Shown one piece after another: positions 1 through 6,865 of a stretch of DNA of 64,000 nucleotides (positions are counted from its first letter, which is position 1; every line of letters starts with the position of its first letter). The DNA comes from Robiginitomaculum sp. Lineage in GTDB: Bacteria; Pseudomonadota; Alphaproteobacteria; Caulobacterales; Maricaulaceae. The DNA is taken from positions 1 to 64,000 of the forward strand of contig NVXK01000016.1 of assembly GCA_002733905.1 (NCBI GenBank), given 5' to 3'. The notes under the pieces are model-generated. The model did not search any database. It worked only from the letters and a program-made list of their open reading frames with translations, and had not been told where the DNA came from. The position numbers were made by a program, and so were the translations under genes.

Positions 1-54
1 CAAAATCACGTAAAACCACACGCAAAATAGCGCAAAACCACACGCAAAATTTGC
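1..54. repeat. 22-bp iteron-like direct repeats (putative phage origin)
   Basis: A 17-base unit (aaaaccacacgcaaaat) occurs at 12-28 and again at 34-50, a period of 22 bp, and the first ten bases of the window look like the tail of a further copy. A second short repeat, TAACCATCA, follows at 74-82 and 86-94. Because 22 is not a multiple of 3, the copies are read in different frames of the surrounding gene, so the repetition is at DNA level and not protein level. Iterons inside an initiator gene are the lambda-O type of origin; that this is an origin is inference. The array is cut by the window edge. Confidence 0.5.
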
Positions 55-446
55 ACCACAATATACCTCAAACTAACCATCAAGATAACCATCAGGGGGG
101 AAATGGTGTTTTGAGTGAAGCTGAGGATTGGTTTGAAAGGCTTTGGGAGAGCATTAATCCTAAGCTTCCTAAGTCACGAAGGAATGATAAAACGGGTGCG
201 AGAAAGATTTTCATTCGGCAAGCAAAAGAGCTTGGGTTGCAAAACCTAAATCGCGCCGTTCGCAATTTCTACAGCGATCCAAAAATCAATAAAAACAAAT
301 ACGAGTTCGCCCCTGCAATCAAAGTTTGTTTGAACGGTCGAAAATACGAGGGCTATCTGGGCGCAAGCGAAAATACGGGTGGCGATGATTATCTGAAAAA
401 TCGAATGGAAGCGCATAAGCGAGATATGGCGAGGGTAGAGAAATGA
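1..446 (+). CDS. Phage replication protein, C-terminal part (5' end outside window)
   Basis: The reading frame is open to the left edge of the window, and the first possible internal start (TTG at 51) has no ribosome binding site, so this is most likely the C-terminal part of a longer protein. A polar Asn/His/Gln-rich linker is encoded by the iteron region. It is followed by a compact C-terminal domain with W-F-E-R-L-W near its start and a region rich in aromatic residues and lysines, resembling the C-terminal helicase-loader-binding part of phage initiators (O/DnaD-like). I recognise the type of protein and not a specific family. It overlaps the next gene by 4 bp, so the two are probably translationally coupled. 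Confidence 0.5.
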   Translation, partial: KSRKTTRKIAQNHTQNLHHNIPQTNHQDNHQGGNGVLSEAEDWFERLWESINPKLPKSRRNDKTGARKIFIRQAKELGLQNLNRAVRNFYSDPKINKNKYEFAPAIKVCLNGRKYEGYLGASENTGGDDYLKNRMEAHKRDMARVEK

Positions 447-784
447 CCACAGCACAGCAAATAATGCGCGAAGTTTCAACCAAGCATTTTATCTCTATAC
501 CAAAGATGAAATCACCTAGCCGTGTTCAAGACGTATGTCGCGCTAGGGGCGAAGCTATTTGCCGCATACGCAAGGAATTGGGAAAATCTTACCCGTGGAT
601 AGGCGCTTATTTCAATCGCGACCACACAGCGATTATGTACGTGATTAAAAAACACAATTCCCAATCCCCCACACCCCAACAAGAACACGCCAGACACAAA
701 CACCTATCGAGGTCAGATTACGGATGTGATGCGAATATAGGAAGTGCAGGGCGTAGAGTTTTAGAGAAGGAGAGAATGAAGTGA
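443..784 (+). CDS. Stand-alone DnaA domain IV-like DNA-binding protein
   Basis: A 113-residue protein whose residues ~25-70 match the C-terminal DNA-box-binding domain of DnaA. A helix rich in Arg (SRVQDVCRARGEAICRIRKE) is followed by the signature segment F-N-R-D-H-T-A-I-M-Y, equivalent to the R-D-H-T-T-V motif that reads DnaA boxes. No AAA+ domain is present. Such single-domain proteins occur in phages of alphaproteobacteria. It could bind origin sequences for the phage or compete with host DnaA; which of these is unknown. The start overlaps the initiator gene (ATGA), and the next gene starts at the GTGA overlap, so this is an operon with the replication protein. Confidence 0.72.
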   Translation: MTTAQQIMREVSTKHFISIPKMKSPSRVQDVCRARGEAICRIRKELGKSYPWIGAYFNRDHTAIMYVIKKHNSQSPTPQQEHARHKHLSRSDYGCDANIGSAGRRVLEKERMK

Positions 785-1014
785 GCAACAGAGAAAACAG
801 CTTGGTTAAGATCATCGCAGACGAGGACGGCGAGGTAATTGAAAACCCGAAATGGCATTTAGCTTGGAATTATGCGGGATCACCTGCCGCTTTTTGTACT
901 GGTGAGGTCTTTGGTTACGGTGAAGGCAACGCAGTGTTTGAGCAAAAGAATGGCCGCATTACGTGTCCGCTATGCCTCGACATGGTTCGTAGCATTAAGG
1001 CGGTGAAGCTATGA
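781..1014 (+). CDS. Small phage protein, unknown function
   Basis: A 77-residue protein starting at GTG 781 with a good AAGGAGAG Shine-Dalgarno at 767-774. The start overlaps the stop of the preceding gene (GTGA). It has a cysteine near residue 39 and a C-P-L-C pair near residue 66, which could be a small metal site, but the pattern is too sparse to call a zinc finger. No family is recognised. It is part of the run of overlapping small early genes between the replication genes and the NusG-like gene. Confidence 0.6.
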   Translation: MSNRENSLVKIIADEDGEVIENPKWHLAWNYAGSPAAFCTGEVFGYGEGNAVFEQKNGRITCPLCLDMVRSIKAVKL

Positions 1015-1205
1015 CCAATCTAACCAAAAGAGAACAGTTCGCTATGGCGGCTATGCAGGGGATTTTAAACAACAGCATAGCCATTCAAAACATAGCTAAC
1101 AAACACCCAGAAGGTAAACTTGAGGAGCATGTAGGGGCAATATCAGCTCTGTATGCAGACGCCCTAATTGCAGAACTTGATAAGAAGGAGAGAGATAGTG
1201 AGTAA
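1011..1205 (+). CDS. Small phage protein with MTKREQFA-type N-terminus
   Basis: A 64-residue, mostly helical protein. The start TNLTKREQFAMAAMQGIL resembles a short protein very common in prophage early regions (the 'TKREyFAamaMQGll' type), whose function is not established. Its ATG overlaps the previous stop (ATGA), and its stop (GTGAGTAA) contains the start of the next gene. The reading is secure from context and coding density; function is unknown. Confidence 0.65.
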   Translation: MTNLTKREQFAMAAMQGILNNSIAIQNIANKHPEGKLEEHVGAISALYADALIAELDKKERDSE

Positions 1206-1416
1206 TTCAATCAGCTTGGTTCTCAGGGAGAATCAATTATTTCAGATCAAATGTGCCGCCGAGATTGTTCTAGCCGCGCCTAGTTCTGAGCAGGACTGTG
1301 AATTTAACTATGCAGTATTGCTATCGGCTTTAGGGGTTTGTGAGAGAGCTATAACGGAGATAGGACTGAGAAATATTCTCAGCAATGCGCTATTGGAGAA
1401 ACCCAATGACCAGTAA
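1198..1416 (+). CDS. Small phage protein, unknown function
   Basis: A 72-residue helical protein. I chose GTG 1198 (VSNSISLVL) over the longer upstream TTG at 1168 because AAGGAG lies just upstream and the start then nests in the stop of the preceding gene, as elsewhere in this operon. It contains two cysteines in a predicted helix and no recognisable motif. The next gene starts 11 bp before its stop. Confidence 0.5.
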   Translation: MSNSISLVLRENQLFQIKCAAEIVLAAPSSEQDCEFNYAVLLSALGVCERAITEIGLRNILSNALLEKPNDQ

Positions 1417-1753
1417 CACAGATAAGATGGATAAGGCTTGGCTACAGTACTGGAGCGCACCAAAACCGTATGGAGTGAATGTAATTCATCAATGCAGTAA
1501 CGCCTTCAAAGCAGGATACCAAGCCCGTGAAGCAGAAAGCGGATGGGTGTTGTTTAAAGATATTCCTGATGAGTGGAAGGATGGGCGTTGTGTCTGCATT
1601 TTCAGTGCCGACGCAGAATACGACACCGTTGGAATATTGTGGCTAGAGGGTCAGGGGTGGCATGATTTCGACGCCGCAGAAGACTATAAACCATGCCTAG
1701 ACGATAACCTTTACGCAATTCTCCCACCAACCCCACCAAAGGAAAACAACTGA
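1406..1753 (+). CDS. Small phage protein, loosely DUF551-like
   Basis: A 115-residue protein. ATG 1406 is preferred over the in-frame 1385 start because a GGAGAA motif lies in front of it. The second half has the layout of the small phage DUF551-type proteins: a W near the start, a Pro-containing stretch (K-D-I-P-D-E-W), a strand ending W-L-E-G-Q-G-W-H, and a C-terminal L-P-P-T-P-P. The resemblance is loose and function is unknown. It ends one base before the ATG of the NusG-like gene, so the two are cotranslated. Confidence 0.5.
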   Translation: MTSNTDKMDKAWLQYWSAPKPYGVNVIHQCSNAFKAGYQAREAESGWVLFKDIPDEWKDGRCVCIFSADAEYDTVGILWLEGQGWHDFDAAEDYKPCLDDNLYAILPPTPPKENN

Positions 1754-2356
1754 ATGAATAAATGGTACATACTGCGAACTGCTTCCAACTGTGAGTTTAA
1801 GGTTCATATTGAACTGGACAAGTGTGATATATCCGTATTTACGCCTTGCGAGTTTAAAGCGCAAAGGGTCAATCAATATTGCGCTAAGAAGAATGCGCCA
1901 AAAATGGCCGTGCCGTATCCGCTTTATCGGTCATACGTATTCGCCAAAGTTCCATTCTTCCACCCAATTCTATCCGAGCTTAAAAACATGAAACTTGTAT
2001 ATGGGTTCTTGGGTAGAGACGGCAATCCATTCATCGTTAGTCAGGACGAAATTGATGTGATGGACGCTAAGTGCGATTTCAACCAGTTTGATGTGCGCTT
2101 ACATGCCAAACGGGAACAAGTGGAGGGCGCAGAGGCGTATATGCGTACTGGGTTAGAGTTCAAGGTAGGTGATTTGGTTCAGTTCGAAAAAGGCTTCCAC
2201 TCACAAATGCAGTTAGAAGTGCTTAGCTTCGAGAGGCAGGATACAGCGGCAAGGGTGCTTGTGCGTGGGTTATTTAAGGATACGGAACAAACCATCCCAA
2301 TCACGGATTTAATTCTATTAGAGACGCAGGTGAAAAAGGAGCCAAAGGCTGCTTGA
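1754..2356 (+). CDS. NusG/RfaH-like transcription antitermination protein (phage)
   Basis: A 200-residue protein with both domains of the NusG family. Residues ~1-105 form the NGN domain (start W-Y-I-L-R-T, then F-T-P-C-E, and the Y-R-S-Y-V-F-A-K strand corresponding to the R-Y-V-F-V element of NusG). Residues ~133-190 are a KOW domain (F-K-V-G-D-L-V-Q-F-E-K-G-F). NusG proteins bind the beta' clamp of RNA polymerase and suppress pausing or termination; specialised paralogues such as RfaH act at defined sites. Here the gene is the last before the late region and is followed by a promoter-like sequence, a terminator and hairpins, the position occupied by Q in lambda. Its role as late antiterminator is inference; family membership is clear. 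Confidence 0.82.
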   Translation: MNKWYILRTASNCEFKVHIELDKCDISVFTPCEFKAQRVNQYCAKKNAPKMAVPYPLYRSYVFAKVPFFHPILSELKNMKLVYGFLGRDGNPFIVSQDEIDVMDAKCDFNQFDVRLHAKREQVEGAEAYMRTGLEFKVGDLVQFEKGFHSQMQLEVLSFERQDTAARVLVRGLFKDTEQTIPITDLILLETQVKKEPKAA

Positions 2357-2381
2357 CTTTTGGAAGTAGCTTTGCTAAATA
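2353..2381 (+). promoter_or_regulatory. Candidate late promoter
   Basis: TTGACT (2353-2358) overlaps the stop codon of the NusG-like gene and is followed after 17 bp by TAAATA (2376-2381). The -35 is good (5/6) and the -10 is mediocre. Initiation near 2388 would give a leader of about 110 nt ending at the terminator at 2465-2503, comparable to lambda pR'-tR'. Confidence 0.4.
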
Positions 2382-2464
2382 CCAGATTAGTTAACGCGAC
2401 TTGCTCTATTAGTACGAGATCACAAGCAGGAAATATCCGTTTCGCGCCTAGGCAATATCAGCTT

Positions 2465-2503
2465 GCCGCTATGGGAGAGGTGACTTTCTTGGGCGGCTTT
2501 TTT
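2465..2503 (+). terminator. Rho-independent terminator in the late leader
   Basis: GCCGC (2465-2469) pairs with GCGGC (2493-2497) and is followed immediately by six T (2498-2503). The loop is long (23 nt), so it may fold further or be modest in strength. It lies between the NusG-like gene and the structural operon, where a tR'-type terminator would be expected. Confidence 0.55.
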
Positions 2504-2527
2504 GATTCCTAGAACATAAGAATATGC

Positions 2528-2618
2528 CCGATGCCTCTTCACGAAAGTGTACGCATCGGTTCTCTATTTCAAGACGTCCCTGCAAAACCGCAGGTACCTA
2601 TACGGAAATCTCCATAGG
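2528..2618 (+). ncRNA. Cluster of three leader hairpins upstream of the late operon
   Basis: Three clear stem-loops follow one another. (1) CCGATGC 2528-2534 with GCATCGG 2553-2559, enclosing CAC-GAAA-GTG (a GNRA tetraloop). (2) CCTGC 2579-2583 with GCAGG 2590-2594. (3) CCTAT 2597-2601 with ATAGG 2614-2618, enclosing GGA-AATC-TCC. No long ORF with a ribosome binding site covers them. The next real gene starts at 2664. They may be an antitermination or recruitment RNA, or a leader that protects the mRNA. GGCTAGCG just after the third hairpin only weakly recalls the ops element of RfaH. Confidence 0.45.
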
Positions 2619-2663
2619 CTAGCGCTTGTGGGTTTTTTAATGCGTGAAGCACAGGAGATTAAC

Positions 2664-2777
2664 ATGCACGGAACAGATACACAATTCGTAGGTGTTGAAA
2701 CTTCTCACATTAGCAACGAAACGGGTGTTATTGAACTTCATGGAAGCATACAGTTTCTTGAAGGTTGGGGCGGTTAA
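2664..2777 (+). CDS. Very small phage protein (37 aa)
   Basis: ATG 2664 is preceded at ideal distance by AGGAG (2653-2657), unlike the longer in-frame GTG at 2547, which would run through the leader hairpins. The 37-residue product (start M-H-G-T-D-T-Q-F) is polar, ends in G-W-G-G and has no recognisable domain. It is the first gene of the late region. A coding role is supported only by the ribosome binding site and position. Confidence 0.4.
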   Translation: MHGTDTQFVGVETSHISNETGVIELHGSIQFLEGWGG

Positions 2778-2799
2778 CTTACAGGGTATGTGGTAGGCG

Positions 2800-3120
2800 A
2801 TGCGCTATACTGGTCGCACGGCTAGACCTTCTCACCACAAATGGTACAGCCTTGCACGCTGGAAGCGCCACAGGACCAATCAACTAAGTAAACAGCCTTT
2901 GTGTTGCATGTGTGCAGATGAAGGCAGGGTAACAGCCGCAACCATTGCAGATCATGTGACACCGCATAGAGGTGATGAGGCATTGTTCTGGAATGGTAAG
3001 CTGCAGTCGCTGTGCAAGACACACCATGACAGCACTAAGAAGAGACAAGAGAACGGGCAGGGCATGGGCTATGATGATGAGGGCAAGCCTCTCGATCCGT
3101 CTCACCCGTGGAATAGGTAG
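2800..3120 (+). CDS. HNH endonuclease (packaging-associated)
   Basis: A 106-residue HNH nuclease. After a basic N-terminus (residues 1-30, with W-Y-S-L-A-R-W-K-R) come the first cysteine pair (L-C-C-M-C, ~35-39), the catalytic I-A-D-H-V-T-P-H (~50-57), an Asn in F-W-N-G-K-L-Q-S-L and the closing C-K-T-H-H-D. In HK97-like phages an HNH protein encoded beside the terminase genes works with the large terminase to cut DNA at cos or to start packaging. The position just upstream of both terminase genes fits exactly that role. Confidence 0.9.
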   Translation: MRYTGRTARPSHHKWYSLARWKRHRTNQLSKQPLCCMCADEGRVTAATIADHVTPHRGDEALFWNGKLQSLCKTHHDSTKKRQENGQGMGYDDEGKPLDPSHPWNR

Positions 3121-3124
3121 CGTT

Positions 3125-3337
3125 ATGGCCTCAAAATACAGGGTTAAATCAGCAAATGTAAGTGTTTGGAGTAGAGGTAAATGCTCGACATATTATATGC
3201 ATATAGCTGAATGTAAGGGGCTTTTACTCTGGTGGTCTGTTGCTGATTGGCGATACGAAGAACACCACGCGCTTAATGACATAGCGGACCATAGGGAAAT
3301 GAAAGCTAGGTCAACAATTGTTAGGAATATCCAGTGA
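3125..3337 (+). CDS. Small phage protein, unknown function
   Basis: A 70-residue ORF starting at ATG 3125, five bases after the HNH gene stop, in a frame that does not conflict with any stronger gene. The product is rich in Trp, Tyr and His (W-W-S-V-A-D-W-R-Y, E-E-H-H) with no recognisable family. A possible downstream GTG start at its stop (GTGA, 3334) is not used in my reading, because the next gene has a better start at 3436. Confidence is moderate because the ribosome binding site is weak. Confidence 0.4.
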   Translation: MASKYRVKSANVSVWSRGKCSTYYMHIAECKGLLLWWSVADWRYEEHHALNDIADHREMKARSTIVRNIQ

Positions 3338-3435
3338 TAGGGGGGTGGTCAAAAGTTCAGGGCCTCGTGAGCGGCTACCCAAGCCCCTCCTTTATGTGCA
3401 ATAAGTTCAATTCTCAAACAGGGGTAGGGGTAACA

Positions 3436-3831
3436 ATGACTAAGACGCAACCACGCCAGCCTCGGTATAGACAGATATTTGTAGACGTTGAAATGGCAGA
3501 AAACGCCTGTGTGCGGTGGATTGAGGTAGTTAAGCACCTTGAAGACAATGACTTAATTACACAGGTTCGGCTTCGCATTGCTGACCGATATGTCCGCGCG
3601 TTAGTTGAGTATGATGATTTGTATGAGAAAGCTATCGTTGATGGGCCCGTTAAAGAGGGACCGAACGGCGGCGATGTATTTAATTTCGTATGGTCTGCTG
3701 TTGAAAAGCTGAATGATAGGATCGCTAAATTTGAAGATTCGCTTCTAGTTTCTCCAAAAGCTGTCGGTGATAAGTTGAGCGTTAAACCGCCAGCACCAAA
3801 ACAGGATGCTGCAAGTGAGTTTGGTGTTTGA
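3436..3831 (+). CDS. Phage terminase small subunit (P27-like)
   Basis: A 131-residue protein that recognises phage DNA and brings it to the large terminase. I chose ATG 3436, just downstream of GGGGTAGGGGTAAC, over the in-frame GTG at 3334. Helices around residues 35-65 (I-A-D-R-Y-V-R-A-L-V-E-Y-D-D-L-Y) and a C-terminal segment ending L-V-S-P-K-A resemble the P27 family, in which a helical core is followed by an 'LGLTP' type tail. It overlaps the large subunit gene by 26 bp. The assignment relies on this resemblance plus its place between the HNH and large terminase genes. Confidence 0.72.
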   Translation: MTKTQPRQPRYRQIFVDVEMAENACVRWIEVVKHLEDNDLITQVRLRIADRYVRALVEYDDLYEKAIVDGPVKEGPNGGDVFNFVWSAVEKLNDRIAKFEDSLLVSPKAVGDKLSVKPPAPKQDAASEFGV

Positions 3832-5608
3832 CCAAACCACGCAACACGCAAAAGATGTTGTTTCGGGTAAAATTGTTTCAGGGCTCTTTGTAAGGCTTGC
3901 GGCGCAACGTCATTTGGATGATTTAATTCATGGGCATGAACGAGATTTAACGTGGGATAATGAAGCGGCTGAAAAGGCTATTCGTTTTTTTCCTGCTGTA
4001 CTGTCGATTACTGAGGGTGAGAAAGTGGGGTTGCCATTTACGCTCCTGCCTTGGCACTTGTTTGTTGTTGGTTCAATTTTTGGCTGGAAGGATGTAAATG
4101 GGCTTCGGCGCTTTCGTTTTGTTTGGCTAGAAACTGGCAAGGGGCAAGCGAAGTCGCCTTTAATGGCGGCAATAGGCTTATACTTATTGGGTTTTTGCGG
4201 AATTGAGCGCGCTGAGGTTTATTGTATTGGTGAGGACAAGAGTACCGCGAAGGTTATGTTTGCCGATGCAACTGCAATGCTTAAGGCTGATATACCGGGG
4301 CGAGCAGAAGGTGACACTTTAGAGAATAGCGGTAAGTTTCTAATTCGAGGCAAGGGCGATCTAGCCTATCAAATCGAACATCCTGAAAGTAATTCTAAGC
4401 TTAAACCTATTGCGAATACAGATTCCAATTCAGGCCCTAAACCAATCGCGGTTATGGGTGATGAAATTCATGAGATGAAGAAAGATACCGCAATCGAGAC
4501 GTGGCGTGCGGCGATTGCAAAAAAATCAGGTGACCCGATTATGATATTGGGAACCAACACCCCCGCAATCGATCAGATTGTAGGGACTGAGTACAGCGAT
4601 GGGTTTCAGAAAATCCTTCGTGGAGAGTTTATAGACGATTCCGCATTCGCTTATATTGCGCGTGTAGACAAAAAAGATGATCCGATGAATGACGAAAGTT
4701 GTTGGATTAAATCTTTACCAGCGTTGGGTATTACATATCCGATTGAGAATGTGCGCAAGCAAGTGGCATCGGCTAGAATTTCGCCGTCTACTTTGCTCAC
4801 AACGAAACGCCTGTATTTCGGCATGCCTGTCGGTACGGCTGGCTTCTGGATGTCGGAAGAAAAATGGGACGCTGCGCTTGGTGAAGTAAACGAAAATGAA
4901 ATGCGTGGACGGAAATGTCATTTGTCTTTGGACTTGTCACAGAAAAACGATTTATCCGCGATGTCTGCAGCTTGGGAGCCAAGCAAAGATGGGGAAAAGC
5001 TGGCAGTCGTAACAAAATACTGGACACGAGATTACGAAATTGAAAAACGTACAACCGCTGACCAGATAAATTATAGGGTTTTGGAAAGCGCGGGTGAGAT
5101 AACAATCACTAAGGGCATGATTATCGACATGTCATTTATTGCTCAGGAAGTAAAAGACTTCTGCGCCGTTCAGGACGTTGTGCAATTGGTTGTTGATAGT
5201 GCTTTCATACAGGATTTCATAAGCGCGTGTGATGATATTGGTTTTCAGGTGTGGCTCTATGAAGGGCCAGATGAACCAGAGGGCACGGGATTAAGAATTG
5301 TAAGGCATGCGCAAGGTAAGCGCGTGGTCTTTGAAGATAAAATGATGTGCATGCCCAAGTCCATAACGCGGACTGAGGATGGTATCCTTGAGGGTTCAAT
5401 CATCATTCAAAAAAACAAACTCACTACGATTTGCGCAAGTAATACGATTGTAGATGCGGATGCGCAAAAGAACAGAATGTTTGACAAGAAGCGAAGCAAG
5501 GGAAGGATCGACGGTATGGTTACGATTAGTATGGCTGTTGGTTCTGCAACTGCTGATATTGAAGCGACAAGCAGCGTTTATGAAGAACGCGGCGCGCTGA
5601 TTATGTAG
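3806..5608 (+). CDS. terL: Phage terminase large subunit
   Basis: A 600-residue packaging motor with ATPase and nuclease domains. Visible elements are a Walker A-type motif E-T-G-K-G-Q-A-K-S (109-117), a Walker B V-M-G-D-E (acidic pair 219-220), a coupling/Thr-Asn segment G-T-N-T-P (~249-253) and the first nuclease aspartate in L-S-L-D-L-S (376). It cuts the concatemer and pumps DNA into the prohead through the portal. The ATG at 3806 lies inside the small subunit gene. Alternative GTG starts at 3815 and 3824 are possible because the SD in front of 3806 is weak. Length and order match HK97-type siphophages. Confidence 0.93.
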   Translation: MLQVSLVFDQTTQHAKDVVSGKIVSGLFVRLAAQRHLDDLIHGHERDLTWDNEAAEKAIRFFPAVLSITEGEKVGLPFTLLPWHLFVVGSIFGWKDVNGLRRFRFVWLETGKGQAKSPLMAAIGLYLLGFCGIERAEVYCIGEDKSTAKVMFADATAMLKADIPGRAEGDTLENSGKFLIRGKGDLAYQIEHPESNSKLKPIANTDSNSGPKPIAVMGDEIHEMKKDTAIETWRAAIAKKSGDPIMILGTNTPAIDQIVGTEYSDGFQKILRGEFIDDSAFAYIARVDKKDDPMNDESCWIKSLPALGITYPIENVRKQVASARISPSTLLTTKRLYFGMPVGTAGFWMSEEKWDAALGEVNENEMRGRKCHLSLDLSQKNDLSAMSAAWEPSKDGEKLAVVTKYWTRDYEIEKRTTADQINYRVLESAGEITITKGMIIDMSFIAQEVKDFCAVQDVVQLVVDSAFIQDFISACDDIGFQVWLYEGPDEPEGTGLRIVRHAQGKRVVFEDKMMCMPKSITRTEDGILEGSIIIQKNKLTTICASNTIVDADAQKNRMFDKKRSKGRIDGMVTISMAVGSATADIEATSSVYEERGALIM

Positions 5609-5617
5609 CGGGGTAGG

Positions 5618-6865
5618 ATGTCAAAATTACAACATTTTATTAACTGGATGCTTCACGGCGTTAAGGCTTCTTCTGAAACACTGGATATAGCGAACATTCA
5701 AGACTCCCATGCTTTGGCTGAGTTCATGCGTGGCGGTTCGGGGGCATTTACTGGTGAAAGTATAAGCGTAAAAGTTGCGAGTAGTGTCGCAGTTGCCTTT
5801 AGGTGTCAGAATATTATCGCAGGCGTAATCGCCTCTAGCCCAATCCAGATAAAGGATGAGGTTAGTTTAGAGTTGTTTTATGAAAACGATGTTCGTTTTG
5901 TATTGCAGCGCAGACCAAACAAATGGCAAAGCGCGCATGAGTTCAAGAACATGATGACAAAGCACGTTCTCAATCACGGGGATGGGGTTGCTTATAAAGT
6001 AAAATCTGGCTCTCGTTTAATTGGCCTAATTCCAATGATGCCCGGTACATATAGCGTAAAGCAATTGCGCGATATGTCTTTGCAATACACGTATACTAGC
6101 AATGATGGCCGTAAGATTATTTTTGAACAAGACGAAGTATTTCATCTTCGCGGTCTTAGTTTGAATGGTATTACGGGTGTGAGCGTTATTGAGTACGCTC
6201 GGAACTCATTGGGGTTGTCAGTATCCACGGAAAAGCACGCCTCAACGGTCTTTAAAAACGGGACAAATGTCGGAAATATCCTGGTCCATCCAAACAAACT
6301 TGGCCCAGAGGCTCAAGAAACGCTGCGCGGTTCATTGGATAAGTTCAGGGGTGCCGAAAACGCAAACAAAACCCTGATACTTGAAGAGGGAATGACCTGG
6401 AAGTCTATGGGGATGTCAGCAAGGGATGCGGAATTCATCAACACTCGTAAGCTGACCATGACTGAACTGGGTATGTTTTATGGTGTGCCTTCACATCTTT
6501 ACGGCGACACTGAAAAGGTATCATCGTTCGGGTCAGGGATTGAACATTTATCGATCGGGTTTGTCGCGTACACAATGAATGATTGGTTTGGTATGTGGGA
6601 AGGCGCAATCCTACGCGACTTACTACCAATTCGCAGCCGTATGATAGCCGATTTCAGTACAACGGCCCTCTTAAGGGGAGACCGCGCAACACTCACAGAG
6701 GCGCAGGTTAAAGAGGTTCAGTTCGGGCTTGCAAGTCCAGATGAAATTCGCAGAGAAAACGGCAAACCAGCACGACCAGATGGAAAGGGTGGGGAATTTT
6801 ACCCACCACCAAACATGACAGCTACGCCAACCAAAGAAGGTAAAAATGAAAAACCTATTGAATAA
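5618..6865 (+). CDS. Phage portal protein (HK97 family)
   Basis: A 415-residue portal protein forming the twelve-subunit channel at the capsid vertex. Family features are the early S-V-A-V-A-F-R-C-Q-N-I-I-A segment (~50-62), the R-R-P-N-K-W-Q-S-A-H-E-F-K stretch, H-G-D-G-V-A-Y and the helical S-T-E-K-H-A-S-T-V-F-K-N-G region. The C-terminus is Pro/Thr-rich (P-P-P-N-M-T-A-T-P-T-K). Length is typical. ATG 5618 follows GGGGTAGG with good spacing. It overlaps the protease gene by 20 bp. Confidence 0.93.
   Translation: MSKLQHFINWMLHGVKASSETLDIANIQDSHALAEFMRGGSGAFTGESISVKVASSVAVAFRCQNIIAGVIASSPIQIKDEVSLELFYENDVRFVLQRRPNKWQSAHEFKNMMTKHVLNHGDGVAYKVKSGSRLIGLIPMMPGTYSVKQLRDMSLQYTYTSNDGRKIIFEQDEVFHLRGLSLNGITGVSVIEYARNSLGLSVSTEKHASTVFKNGTNVGNILVHPNKLGPEAQETLRGSLDKFRGAENANKTLILEEGMTWKSMGMSARDAEFINTRKLTMTELGMFYGVPSHLYGDTEKVSSFGSGIEHLSIGFVAYTMNDWFGMWEGAILRDLLPIRSRMIADFSTTALLRGDRATLTEAQVKEVQFGLASPDEIRRENGKPARPDGKGGEFYPPPNMTATPTKEGKNEKPIE

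Noticed and set aside
1..100. CRISPR array
   Set aside because: The repeats are contiguous with a 22-bp period, have no unique spacers and lie within a coding frame. No cas genes are present.
2597..2640. An ops element of the RfaH type near GGCTAGCG
   Set aside because: Only a few bases agree with the E. coli ops consensus, the order differs and the hairpin context is not the same. It is not claimed as ops.
2547..2777. A 76-residue open frame starting at GTG 2547
   Set aside because: It would begin inside the first leader hairpin with no ribosome binding site. Only its last 37 codons, from ATG 2664, have a Shine-Dalgarno, so the shorter gene is reported.
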